A stretch of 64,000 nucleotides of DNA from G963720475 sp963720475 (GTDB taxonomy: Bacteria; Actinomycetota; Thermoleophilia; Solirubrobacterales; Thermoleophilaceae). Position 1 is the first letter of the stretch, and the number at the start of each line of letters is the position of its first letter. The position numbers and the translations under genes were made by a program. Positions 58,111-64,000 of the stretch are shown here, piece by piece. The stretch spans positions 1,178,001 through 1,242,000 of the forward strand of contig OY970394.1 in NCBI GenBank assembly GCA_963720475.1, given 5' to 3'. The notes below the pieces were generated by a model, which searched no databases, was not told the DNA's origin, and saw nothing but the letters and a program-made list of their open reading frames with translations.

Positions 58111-58146
58111 GTGGGCAGTAGCACTTCCTACTTTCCACGCTAGGCT
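58111..58146 (+). promoter_or_regulatory. MerR-type repeat and -10 box before the BKACE operon
   Basis: GTGGGCAG (58111-58118), spacer TAGCA, CTTCCTAC (58124-58131), nine bases, then TAGGCT (58141-58146). The right half and the -10 spacing match the acyl-CoA dehydrogenase element at 51684-51718, with CTTCCTACTTTCCAC identical in both intergenic regions; the left half-site is degenerate here. The operon downstream ends with a MerR gene, the natural candidate for the binding protein. Confidence 0.6.
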
Positions 58147-58179
58147 CCCGCGCACTGCCCGCGAGCGAAGGAGGCCGGC

Positions 58180-59123
58180 TTGAGCCGCTTCGAGGACCCC
58201 GCGATCATCACCTGCTCGATCTCCGGCGCGGTCGCCAACCGCGACCAGTGCCCGGCGATCCCCTACACGCCGGAGGAGTACGCGGCTGAGGCACGCCGGA
58301 TCGTCGACGAAGGGCGGTTCGATGATCCACATCCACGCGCGCACGCCCGACGGCGTGCCGTCGTACGAGATCGAGGACTTCCGCGCGATAACCGAGGCGA
58401 TCCTCGCCGAGGTCGACGATGTGGTCATCAACTACTCGACGGGCGCGATCGGCGTCCCGATCGAGAAGCGGATCGAGTACCTGCGCGAGCTGAAGCCCGA
58501 CGTCGCCGCGCTCAACATGAGCTCGATGAACTACGCGAAGTACTCCGCGCGGCGCAAGGAGTTCGTCTTCAAGGCGGTCTTCGAGAACTCGTTCGACACG
58601 ATCATCGAGTTCCTCAACGCTGTTCAACGAGCTGGGCATCCGCGCCGAGCACGAGTGCTTCGACACCGGCCACGTCGCCAACCTCGATCCGCTGATCGAC
58701 ATGGGCATCCTCGAAGAGCCGATGCAGATCTCGTGCGTGATGGGCGTGACCGGCGGCGTGCGGCCGACGCCGCGCAACCTCGCGACGATGTCGGACCAGA
58801 TCCCCGGCGGCCCCGAAGGGCCGAACAACTGGGGCGTGATCGGCGTCAGCCGCGACCAGTGGCGGCTCGTCGGCGCGGCGGCCGCGCTCGGCGGCAACGT
58901 CCGCGTCGGGCTCGAGGACAACTTCTACCTCCCGAACGGCGAGATGGCGGGCTCGAACGGCGACCTGATCGCGAAGGCGCGCGAGATCGTCGAGAACACC
59001 GGTCGCCGCGCGGCGACGGTCGCCGAGGCGCGCGAGCTGCTCGGCACGCCGAAGCGCGACGCGCCGACCCGGCGGGAGGCGCTTACGCATCCGATCGAGG
59101 CGTCGGAGGCGTCGCCGTCATGA
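58180..59123 (+). pseudogene. beta-keto acid cleavage enzyme family (BKACE/DUF849), two frameshifts
   Basis: About 313 residues after correcting two +1 shifts. BKACE enzymes (for example 3-keto-5-aminohexanoate cleavage enzyme) split beta-keto acids with acetyl-CoA on a zinc centre. The start TTG 58180 (AAGGAGG upstream) gives SRFEDPAIITCSISGAV; removing one G of 58312-58314 makes EGGSMIHIHARTPDG, with the two zinc histidines; a second shift near 58620 restores FNELGIRAEHECFDTGHVAN and then the C-terminal half with VMGVTGGVRPTP, WGVIGVSRDQW and VRVGLEDNFYLPNGEMAGSN. First gene of an operon with a CoA-transferase and a MerR regulator. Confidence 0.8.
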
Positions 59124-60350
59124 GCGAGCACGCACTCGACGGCCTGCGCGTCCTCGACCTCACGCGGCTGCTGCCGGGCGGCTTCTGCACGCTGCTGTTC
59201 GCCGACCTCGGCGCGGACGTGCTCAAGGTCGAGGACACCGGCATGGGCGACTACGTCCGCTGGGCGCCGCCCTACTACGACGGCGCCGAGCCGTCGGCGA
59301 ACTCGGCGCTCTACCTCGCGCTCAACCGCGGCAAGCGCTCGATCCGGCTCAACCTCAAGGAGGAGGCGGGCCGCGATGCGCTGCTGCGCCTTGCCCGCGA
59401 CGCCGACGTGCTCGTCGAGGGCTTTCGCCCGGGCGTGCTCGACCGGCTCGGCGTCGGCTTCGAGCGGCTGCGCGAGGAGAACCCGCGCCTCGTCTACTGC
59501 GCGATCACCGGCTACGGGCAGGACGGGCCGAACCGCGACCGCTCCGGCCACGACATGAACTACCTCGGCCTTGGCGGCCTGCTCGGCCTCACCGGCGACG
59601 CCGACGGCCCGCCGGTCCAGGCGGCCGGCCAGATCGCCGACATCGGTGGCGGCGGCCTGATGGCCGCGTTCTCGATCCTCGCTGCGGTGCGCGCCGCGCG
59701 AGCGTTCTGGCGAGGGTCAGTTCGTCGACGTCTCGATGTTCGACGGCTCGCTCAGCTGGCTCGCGATGGTGGCGGGCCGCTACTTCTGCGACGGCCAGCC
59801 ACCGCGCCGCGGTGACGTCGAGCTCGCGGGCAAGTTCGTCTGCTACCGACCGTACGCGTGCAAGGACGGCTGGGTCACCCTCGGCGCGCTCGAGCCGAAG
59901 TTCTGGAGCGCGTTCGTGCAGGGCGTGGACCGCGAGGATCTCGCCGACAAGGCGTTCGAGCAGCCCGGCTCGGAGGCCCACGCCGAGGTCGAGCGCATCT
60001 TCCTCGAGCGCACGCGCGACGAGTGGCGCGAGTTCGCCTCCAATCACGACTGCTGCCTCGAGCCGGTGCTCGAGGTCGAGGAGGCGCTCGACTCCGAGCT
60101 CGTGCGCGCGCGAGAGATGGTCACGACGCTCGACCAGCCGGGGACCGACGGCGTCCGCCAGCTCGGGCACCCGGTGAAGCTCTCGCGCACGCCCGCCGAC
60201 CCGAACCGCAGCCCGGGTCCGGTGCTCGGCCAGCACACCGAGGAGGCGCTCGCCGCGGCGGGCTACTCGGAGGAGGAGATCGCCAAGCTGATCGAGTCCG
60301 GAGCCGCGGCCGGCCCGGCGGGCGACCCGCAGGGGACGTTCATGTCGTGA
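59120..60350 (+). pseudogene. class III (CaiB/BaiF) CoA-transferase, one frameshift
   Basis: About 409 residues in two frames. The N-terminal part has GLRVLDLTRLLPGGFCTLLF, ADVLKVEDTGMGDYVR, LNRGKRSIRLNL and ITGYGQDGPNRDRSGHDMNY (the catalytic aspartate sits in this last region in the family), and the C-terminal part FVDVSMFDGSLSWLAMVAGR, CKDGWVTLGALEPKFW and VLGQHTEEALAAAGYSEEEI. One base too many near 59695-59700 breaks it; without it the joint reads AVRAAERSGEGQFVDVSMFD. The family moves CoA between acids or racemises 2-methylacyl-CoA. The ATG overlaps the preceding stop (ATGA), and the MerR GTG overlaps its own stop. Confidence 0.85.
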
Positions 60351-61058
60351 GCGGGGCGAGCCCGAACGGCGACGGCTACCTGCGGATGCGCGAGCTGGCC
60401 GAGCGCAGCGGAGTCTCGGCCGGCACGATCAAGCACTACCTGCGCGAGGGACTGCTGCCGGAGCCCGTCCGGACCTCGCGCAACATGGCGTATTACCCGC
60501 CCGAGTTCGTCGAGCGGATCCGGCTGATCAAGCAGCTCCAGGAGGAGCGCTTCATGCCGCTGAAGGCGATCCGCGACGTCCTCGCGGAGGATCCGGAGCG
60601 GGCGAAGGCGCTGGTGGAGATCGAGGACCGGATCGTCGAGCGCGCCTTGGCGGGCGGACAGCAAGCGCGTCAGCGCGGCCGAGCTACGCCGGCGCTACGA
60701 GATTCCCCAGGAGGTGCTCGATCGCCTGTCCGAGCTCGACGTGCTGACCCCGACCTCGCGCGGCTACGCCCCGTTGGACGTCGCTGTGGTCGAGGCGATC
60801 AGCCGCTTCCGCGCCGGTGGCTACGACGAGCAGATCGGCTTCACGGTGTACGACACGCTGCGCTACAAGCGCGCCCTGGAGGCGCTCGTCACCGAGGAGA
60901 TCGAGGTGCTGCTAGAGCGGCTCGCCGGCGAGGTCTCGCCCGAGCGGGCGGTCGAGCTGATCGAGGCGGGGGCGGAGCCGCTCCACGACCTGATCGCCGC
61001 GCTCCACTCGAAGCTGCTCGTCGCGGAGCTCCAGCGCCAGCGCGCCGCGCGCGGCTAG
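60347..61058 (+). pseudogene. MerR-family transcriptional regulator, one frameshift
   Basis: About 236 residues after removing one base near 60652-60658. The N-terminal winged helix-turn-helix is intact: YLRMRELAERSGVSAGTIKH, YLREGLLPEPVRTSRNMAYY and FVERIRLIKQLQEERFMPLK; the dimerisation helix follows. In the other frame, DSKRVSAAELRRRYEIPQEV starts a second helix-turn-helix-like segment and a helical C-terminal effector domain (SRFRAGGYDEQIGFTVYDTL). No metal-binding cysteines are present, so an acyl-CoA or other metabolite ligand is more likely. GTG 60347 overlaps the CoA-transferase stop. It probably controls its own operon through the repeat at 58111 and the acyl-CoA dehydrogenase gene at 51.6 kb. 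Confidence 0.82.
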
Positions 61059-61074
61059 CTGCGCGCGGGCATCG

Positions 61075-61659
61075 CTAGCGCCCCGACCGGCGCTTGGCGA
61101 TCTTGCTGTCGGACCACTCTCCGATCGAGCCGATCACGAAGGCCGCGCCGTGCGCGGCCTTGCCGAACACCGATGCGTCGACCGGCTCGATCGAGGCGTC
61201 GGGATCCGCCCCGAGTCCGACCGCCGCCTTGCGCGCGGCCGACTCGATCCGGCGGAGCTTTCGCTCCCAGCGGCGGTCGAACGCGGCGAGCTCTTCATCC
61301 GAGTGCCCGTCTGCGACGGCGGCGAGGAACCCGAGCAGCATCGTCAAGTGCTGGATCTCGGTCACGGCGAGGCGGATCGCCTGCGCGCGCTCGAGAAAGC
61401 GGTCGCGCAGGACGCTGCGCGAGCCCGCGAGGCTCCGCCCCACATTCTGAGCCGCGACCTCGCCGTGAAGGCCGTACTCCGCGGTCGTCTCGGCGAGCTC
61501 CTCGAGCAGCGTGCGCGCGGCGGCGGCGCCGGCCTCGAACGGCTCCGCCTCGGGCTCGCCGAGCCGCTCCGCCAGCGCCGACCAATGATCGGCAAGCTGG
61601 CGCGTGAACGCGTACAGCTCGCGGTAGCCACGGTTCTCGGTCGGGTGCAGCTCTCTCAC
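61075..61659 (-). CDS. 194-residue helical protein of unknown function
   Basis: Starts at GTG 61659, whose GTGA overlaps the stop of the DUF2804 gene, so the two are translationally coupled; the longer frame to 61956 is a shadow. The protein is all-helical: GYRELYAFTRQLADHWSALA, EAGAAAARTLLEELAETTAE, LRDRFLERAQAIRLAVTEIQ, HLTMLLGFLAAVADGHSDEE, AFDRRWERKLRRIESAARKA. The C-terminal part has a lipid-facing look (DASVFGKAAHGAAFVIGSIG). No family recognised. It could assist the DUF2804 protein; convergent with the MerR gene. Confidence 0.65.
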   Translation of the reverse strand: MRELHPTENRGYRELYAFTRQLADHWSALAERLGEPEAEPFEAGAAAARTLLEELAETTAEYGLHGEVAAQNVGRSLAGSRSVLRDRFLERAQAIRLAVTEIQHLTMLLGFLAAVADGHSDEELAAFDRRWERKLRRIESAARKAAVGLGADPDASIEPVDASVFGKAAHGAAFVIGSIGEWSDSKIAKRRSGR

Positions 61660-62498
61660 CACCGGACGTCGTGCTCCTCCATCACGCCGTACCCCTCGGC
61701 GAGCTCGACCCCGCCGGGGAGCGTCCCCGAGAAGGTGCCGAAGGGCTGGCGGTAGCGGTTGCGGAAGACGAGCAGGTTCGTCGAGCTCTCGCGCGCGCTC
61801 CATTCGTCGAAGCCGATCCGGGCGCCCTCGGCGAAGTCGATCGCCGAGAGATCGTCGGCGAACGAAACCCGCTCGACCTCGACCGCGCGCCCGTCCACCC
61901 AGACGGCGCGCTCGGAGTCCTTCGGCGCGTCGTGGATGTCCTCGACGAGGTTCCACGCGACGCGCTCACCGGCGCGCGAGCGGCCGACGCCGGCGCACCA
62001 CTTCCAGATCGTCACGCGGTCGTGGTAGCCGGCGCTCTCGTCCACGAACGCGTCGGCCTCGACGTCATGCGCGCGACCCGCAACCTCGACGCGCCCGCGC
62101 GCGCGGACCGCGCCCTGCTTGCGGGTCCAGATCCACGCCCGGCCGGCGGGGGAGGCGACCTCGAGCACGTCCGCGTCCGGCGCACGCTCCAGCTCGAGAT
62201 CGATCCGCACTCCGTCCGCGTCCACCGTGACCCGCGTCGGCGAGACCTCGACGCCGCCCTTGCCGAAGGTGGTCCGCTCGGCGAGGGGGAGGCCCGGCTC
62301 GGCGACCGCCCACCAACGCTGGGGCAGCGGCCCCACGCGCGCATCGCCGACGCACAGCATCACGTCCGGACCGTAGACGCCGACGTAGTGCCAGCGCTTC
62401 AGCATCCGCCCGCTTGTAAACAGCGGCGGCGTGCGCTCCGGGGGGAGCGGAAGCCCGAGATGTGCGACGCCCGCGCCGCGCTGCGGAAGGCCCTCCAC
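61656..62498 (-). CDS. DUF2804-type protein
   Basis: 280 residues. I choose GTG 62498 because TAGATT lies seven bases upstream; TTG 62507 would sit inside this -10 box. The protein is mostly beta: YVGVYGPDVMLCVGDARVGP, WWAVAEPGLPLAERTTFGKG, WIWTRKQGAVRARGRVEVAG, DESAGYHDRVTIWKWCAGVG, RVAWNLVEDIHDAPKDSERA, FDEWSARESSTNLLVFRNRY. This tandem beta-layout resembles DUF2804, a family of unknown function linked to lipid-like ligands. The assignment rests on memory of the family's DExxGYHxR/AWNLV segments. The following helical protein is coupled to it. Confidence 0.65.
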   Translation of the reverse strand: MEGLPQRGAGVAHLGLPLPPERTPPLFTSGRMLKRWHYVGVYGPDVMLCVGDARVGPLPQRWWAVAEPGLPLAERTTFGKGGVEVSPTRVTVDADGVRIDLELERAPDADVLEVASPAGRAWIWTRKQGAVRARGRVEVAGRAHDVEADAFVDESAGYHDRVTIWKWCAGVGRSRAGERVAWNLVEDIHDAPKDSERAVWVDGRAVEVERVSFADDLSAIDFAEGARIGFDEWSARESSTNLLVFRNRYRQPFGTFSGTLPGGVELAEGYGVMEEHDVRW

Positions 62499-62607
62499 TG
62501 CGGGCAATCTACCGGCAGCCCGCTCACCCGCCGATATGCTCGGCGGCGTGAAGGCGCTCGTCGATCAGACGCAACCCCCCTTCGCGAAGGCCGTCGCTAA
62601 ACTGGAT

Positions 62608-62621
62608 TGACTGGTCAGTCA
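62608..62621. promoter_or_regulatory. TetR-type palindrome before the carbon-nitrogen hydrolase operon
   Basis: TGACT-GGTC-AGTCA (62608-62621) is a perfect 5-base inverted repeat with a 4-base spacer, extended by AGTC-like bases; TTGACT at its left edge could serve as a -35 box. It lies 39 bases before ATG 62660. The downstream operon ends in a TetR gene, so autoregulation is the simple reading. The stop codon of a 20-codon open frame (62548-62610) overlaps it. Confidence 0.5.
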
Positions 62622-62659
62622 GTCGCGCCAGGCCTGGCGCGACCGGCCCGGGGAGAACG

Positions 62660-63490
62660 ATGCGCGCGGCGGCGGTACAGCTCAATTCGACAGCGGACAA
62701 GCAACGCAACGTCGAGATCGCCGAGCGCCTCGTGCGCCAGGCGGCCGCCGAAGGCGCTGAGCTCGTCGTGCTGCCCGAGAAGTACAACGTCTTGGGGGAG
62801 GACGAGCACTACGAGGCGCACGCCGAGCCGCTCGACGGCCCGACCCTCGCCAGCGCCGCGTCGCTAGCCGCTGAGCTGTCGATTGACCTCGTCGCGGGCT
62901 CGGTCGTCGAGCGCCGCGACGGCCGCGAGCGGCTGTCGAACACCTCGGTCCACTTCGGCCCCGACGGCGAGGTGCGGGGCGTCTACCGCAAGATCCACAT
63001 GTTCGACGTCGTCGTCGGCGGCACGGAGTACCGCGAGTCGAGCACGCAGGAGGGCGGCGACGAGATCGTCGTCTCCGAGCTCGCCGACGGCACCGAGCTG
63101 GGGATGACCGTCTGCTACGACGTGCGCTTCCCCGAGCTCTACCGGATCCTCGCGCTCCGCGGCGCGCGCGTGATCGCGATCCCGGCCGCGTTCACGAAGG
63201 TCACCGGCGAGGCGCACTGGGACGTCCTCGTGCGCGCCCGTGCGATCGAGAACCAGGCGTTCGTCGTCGCCGCGAACCAGTTCGGTGTCAGCGGCGCGGG
63301 CAACGAGAGCTACGGCGGCTCGGTCATCGTCGACCCGTGGGGCGAGGTCCTCGCACGGGCGCCTGCGGGGGAGGGACTAGCGATCGCCGACCTCGACCTC
63401 GACCGCCTCGCACAGATCCGCGCCGACCTGCCGAGCCTCAAGAACCGCGTCGGTGAGGCCTACCGCTGGCCGGAGGAGGTCCCGCACTGA
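62660..63490 (+). CDS. carbon-nitrogen hydrolase (nitrilase superfamily)
   Basis: 276 residues with the Glu-Lys-Cys triad of the family: VVLPEKYNVLGEDEHY (glutamate), GVYRKIHMFDVVVGGTEYRE (lysine) and GMTVCYDVRFPELYRILALR (nucleophilic cysteine). Following landmarks are PAAFTKVTGEAHWDVLVRAR, ENQAFVVAANQ and SVIVDPWGEVLARAPAGEGL. The order and length fit omega-amidase/Nit2-like enzymes, which hydrolyse small omega-amides. ATG 62660 is preceded by GGGGAGA. The stop overlaps the ATG of the TetR gene. Confidence 0.92.
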   Translation: MRAAAVQLNSTADKQRNVEIAERLVRQAAAEGAELVVLPEKYNVLGEDEHYEAHAEPLDGPTLASAASLAAELSIDLVAGSVVERRDGRERLSNTSVHFGPDGEVRGVYRKIHMFDVVVGGTEYRESSTQEGGDEIVVSELADGTELGMTVCYDVRFPELYRILALRGARVIAIPAAFTKVTGEAHWDVLVRARAIENQAFVVAANQFGVSGAGNESYGGSVIVDPWGEVLARAPAGEGLAIADLDLDRLAQIRADLPSLKNRVGEAYRWPEEVPH

Positions 63491-64000
63491 TGGCCGCAGG
63501 AAACGCAGGCAAGGAACCCCGCGGCCAGAACGGCGTCGACAAGCGCCGGCTGATCCTCGACGCCGCGATCACTGTCTTCGCCCGCCAGGGCTTCCACCGC
63601 TGCCGCGTCTCCGACGTCGCCGACGAAGCGGGCGTCGCCTACGGCCTCGTCTACCACTACTTCGACTCGAAGGAGGAGATCCTCGACACGCTCTTCACCG
63701 AGCGCTGGCAGATCATGCTCGACGCGATCGAGGAGGTGGACCGCCAGGAGGTGACCGCGCGCGACAAGCTCTACATGGTCGCCTCGTTCATCATCGACTC
63801 CTACCGCTTCGAGCCGGACCTGATGAAGGTGATCATCGTCGAGGTCACGCGCGCCGCCAACTCCTTCGGCCGCGCCCACCTGGAGACGATCGACCGCGCC
63901 TACTCGATGATCGCCGGCATCGTCGAGTCGGCCCAGGCGGATGGCTCGTTCAAGTCCGATATCTCGGCCCAGTTCGCAGCGATGTGCTTCTACGGGGCGA
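63490..64000 (+). CDS. TetR-family transcriptional regulator, cut by the window end
   Basis: The first 170 codons. ATG 63490 overlaps the preceding stop (TGATG). After a polar leader (AAGNAGKEPRGQNGVDKRR) comes the TetR helix-turn-helix: LILDAAITVFARQGFHRCRV, SDVADEAGVAYGLVYHYFDS, KEEILDTLFTERWQIMLDAI. The C-terminal helices (LYMVASFIIDSYRFEPDLMK, VIIVEVTRAANSFGRAHLET) are present in part; the ligand end lies outside. The sequence resembles TetR proteins that sense fatty acyl-CoA (FadR-like), but this is weak. It likely binds the palindrome before the nitrilase-like gene. Confidence 0.9.
   Translation, partial: MAAGNAGKEPRGQNGVDKRRLILDAAITVFARQGFHRCRVSDVADEAGVAYGLVYHYFDSKEEILDTLFTERWQIMLDAIEEVDRQEVTARDKLYMVASFIIDSYRFEPDLMKVIIVEVTRAANSFGRAHLETIDRAYSMIAGIVESAQADGSFKSDISAQFAAMCFYGA

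Noticed and set aside
5132..61058. Programmed ribosomal frameshifting as the cause of the many split genes
   Set aside because: There is no common slippery heptamer, stimulatory structure or stop-codon arrangement; sites differ and fall in unrelated families, often at ordinary homopolymers.
1..64000. CRISPR array, insertion sequence, prophage or attachment site
   Set aside because: No regularly spaced direct repeats, no transposase or integrase frame and no terminal inverted repeats were found; the tRNA-Pro 3' end has no repeated copy nearby that I can see.

Overview
The window is very GC-rich (about 70% by eye), densely coded DNA with genes on both strands and almost no long intergenic space; no gene-free stretch exceeds about 300 bases. 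Gene content (many acyl-CoA enzymes, an F420-type luciferase-like oxidoreductase, a 70-residue biotin carrier protein like mycobacterial TB7.3, PECR-like and other SDRs, MpaB/DUF2236, many NTF2/SnoaL-like proteins, GTG/TTG starts) points to an actinobacterium, most likely of the Thermoleophilia/Solirubrobacterales kind. That placement is an inference; there is no rRNA or other marker gene here to prove it.

Layout. 0-4 kb: end of a probable aminotransferase gene, a small membrane protein, a long-chain acyl-CoA ligase, a 60-residue small protein, a Nif3-like protein and a divergent small protein. 4-11.5 kb: tRNA-Pro(CGG), an NTF2-like protein, an isoprenylcysteine-methyltransferase-like membrane protein, then an exported carbohydrate-related block (a zinc metallopeptidase-like protein, two tandem sorbosone/PQQ sugar dehydrogenase-like proteins, a convergent glycoside hydrolase family 2 enzyme) and a proline-tailed membrane protein. 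11.6-16.5 kb: thiolase, SCP2-like protein, iron alcohol dehydrogenase, aldehyde dehydrogenase and an NTF2-like protein. 16.5-24 kb: mixed genes including an RTX-repeat protein, DUF779, a DMT transporter, Nudix, rubredoxin, bioA and a membrane-fused spermidine-synthase-like protein. 24-28 kb: a TetR gene divergent from NTF2-NTF2-alpha/beta hydrolase genes. 28-34 kb: the bioB-bioF-bioD-hydrolase operon and, nearby, a small biotin carrier protein. 34-40 kb: glycosyltransferase, glycerol kinase and acyltransferase, then a lactonase and a SDR plus lysyl-oxidase-like pair. 40-54 kb: AbiEi/DUF559 nuclease fusion, SDRs, MpaB, an MFS pump with an ion channel, two acyl-CoA dehydrogenases, secreted proteins and peptidoglycan-related hydrolases. 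54-61 kb: enoyl-CoA hydratase, a degenerate ureohydrolase, an LLM oxidoreductase, an acyl-CoA carboxylase carboxyltransferase, and a BKACE / CoA-transferase / MerR operon. 61-64 kb: DUF2804, a helical protein, a carbon-nitrogen hydrolase and a truncated TetR gene.

Three patterns cut across genes. First, many genes lack a Shine-Dalgarno sequence and instead have a TANNNT-like -10 element ending about 6-10 bases before the start codon, the signature of leaderless transcription; this also helps choose starts. Second, an inverted repeat GTAGGAAG-N5-CTTCCTAC plus a spaced -10 box lies before an acyl-CoA dehydrogenase gene and, with a degenerate left arm, before the BKACE/CoA-transferase/MerR operon 6.4 kb away, suggesting a small MerR regulon. 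Third, at least ten genes carry +1 (rarely -1) frameshifts, often at short homopolymers, with otherwise intact protein sequence; removing one base at each site restores a full-length, in-frame product. These look like local consensus errors rather than gene decay, but real indels cannot be excluded from the sequence alone.
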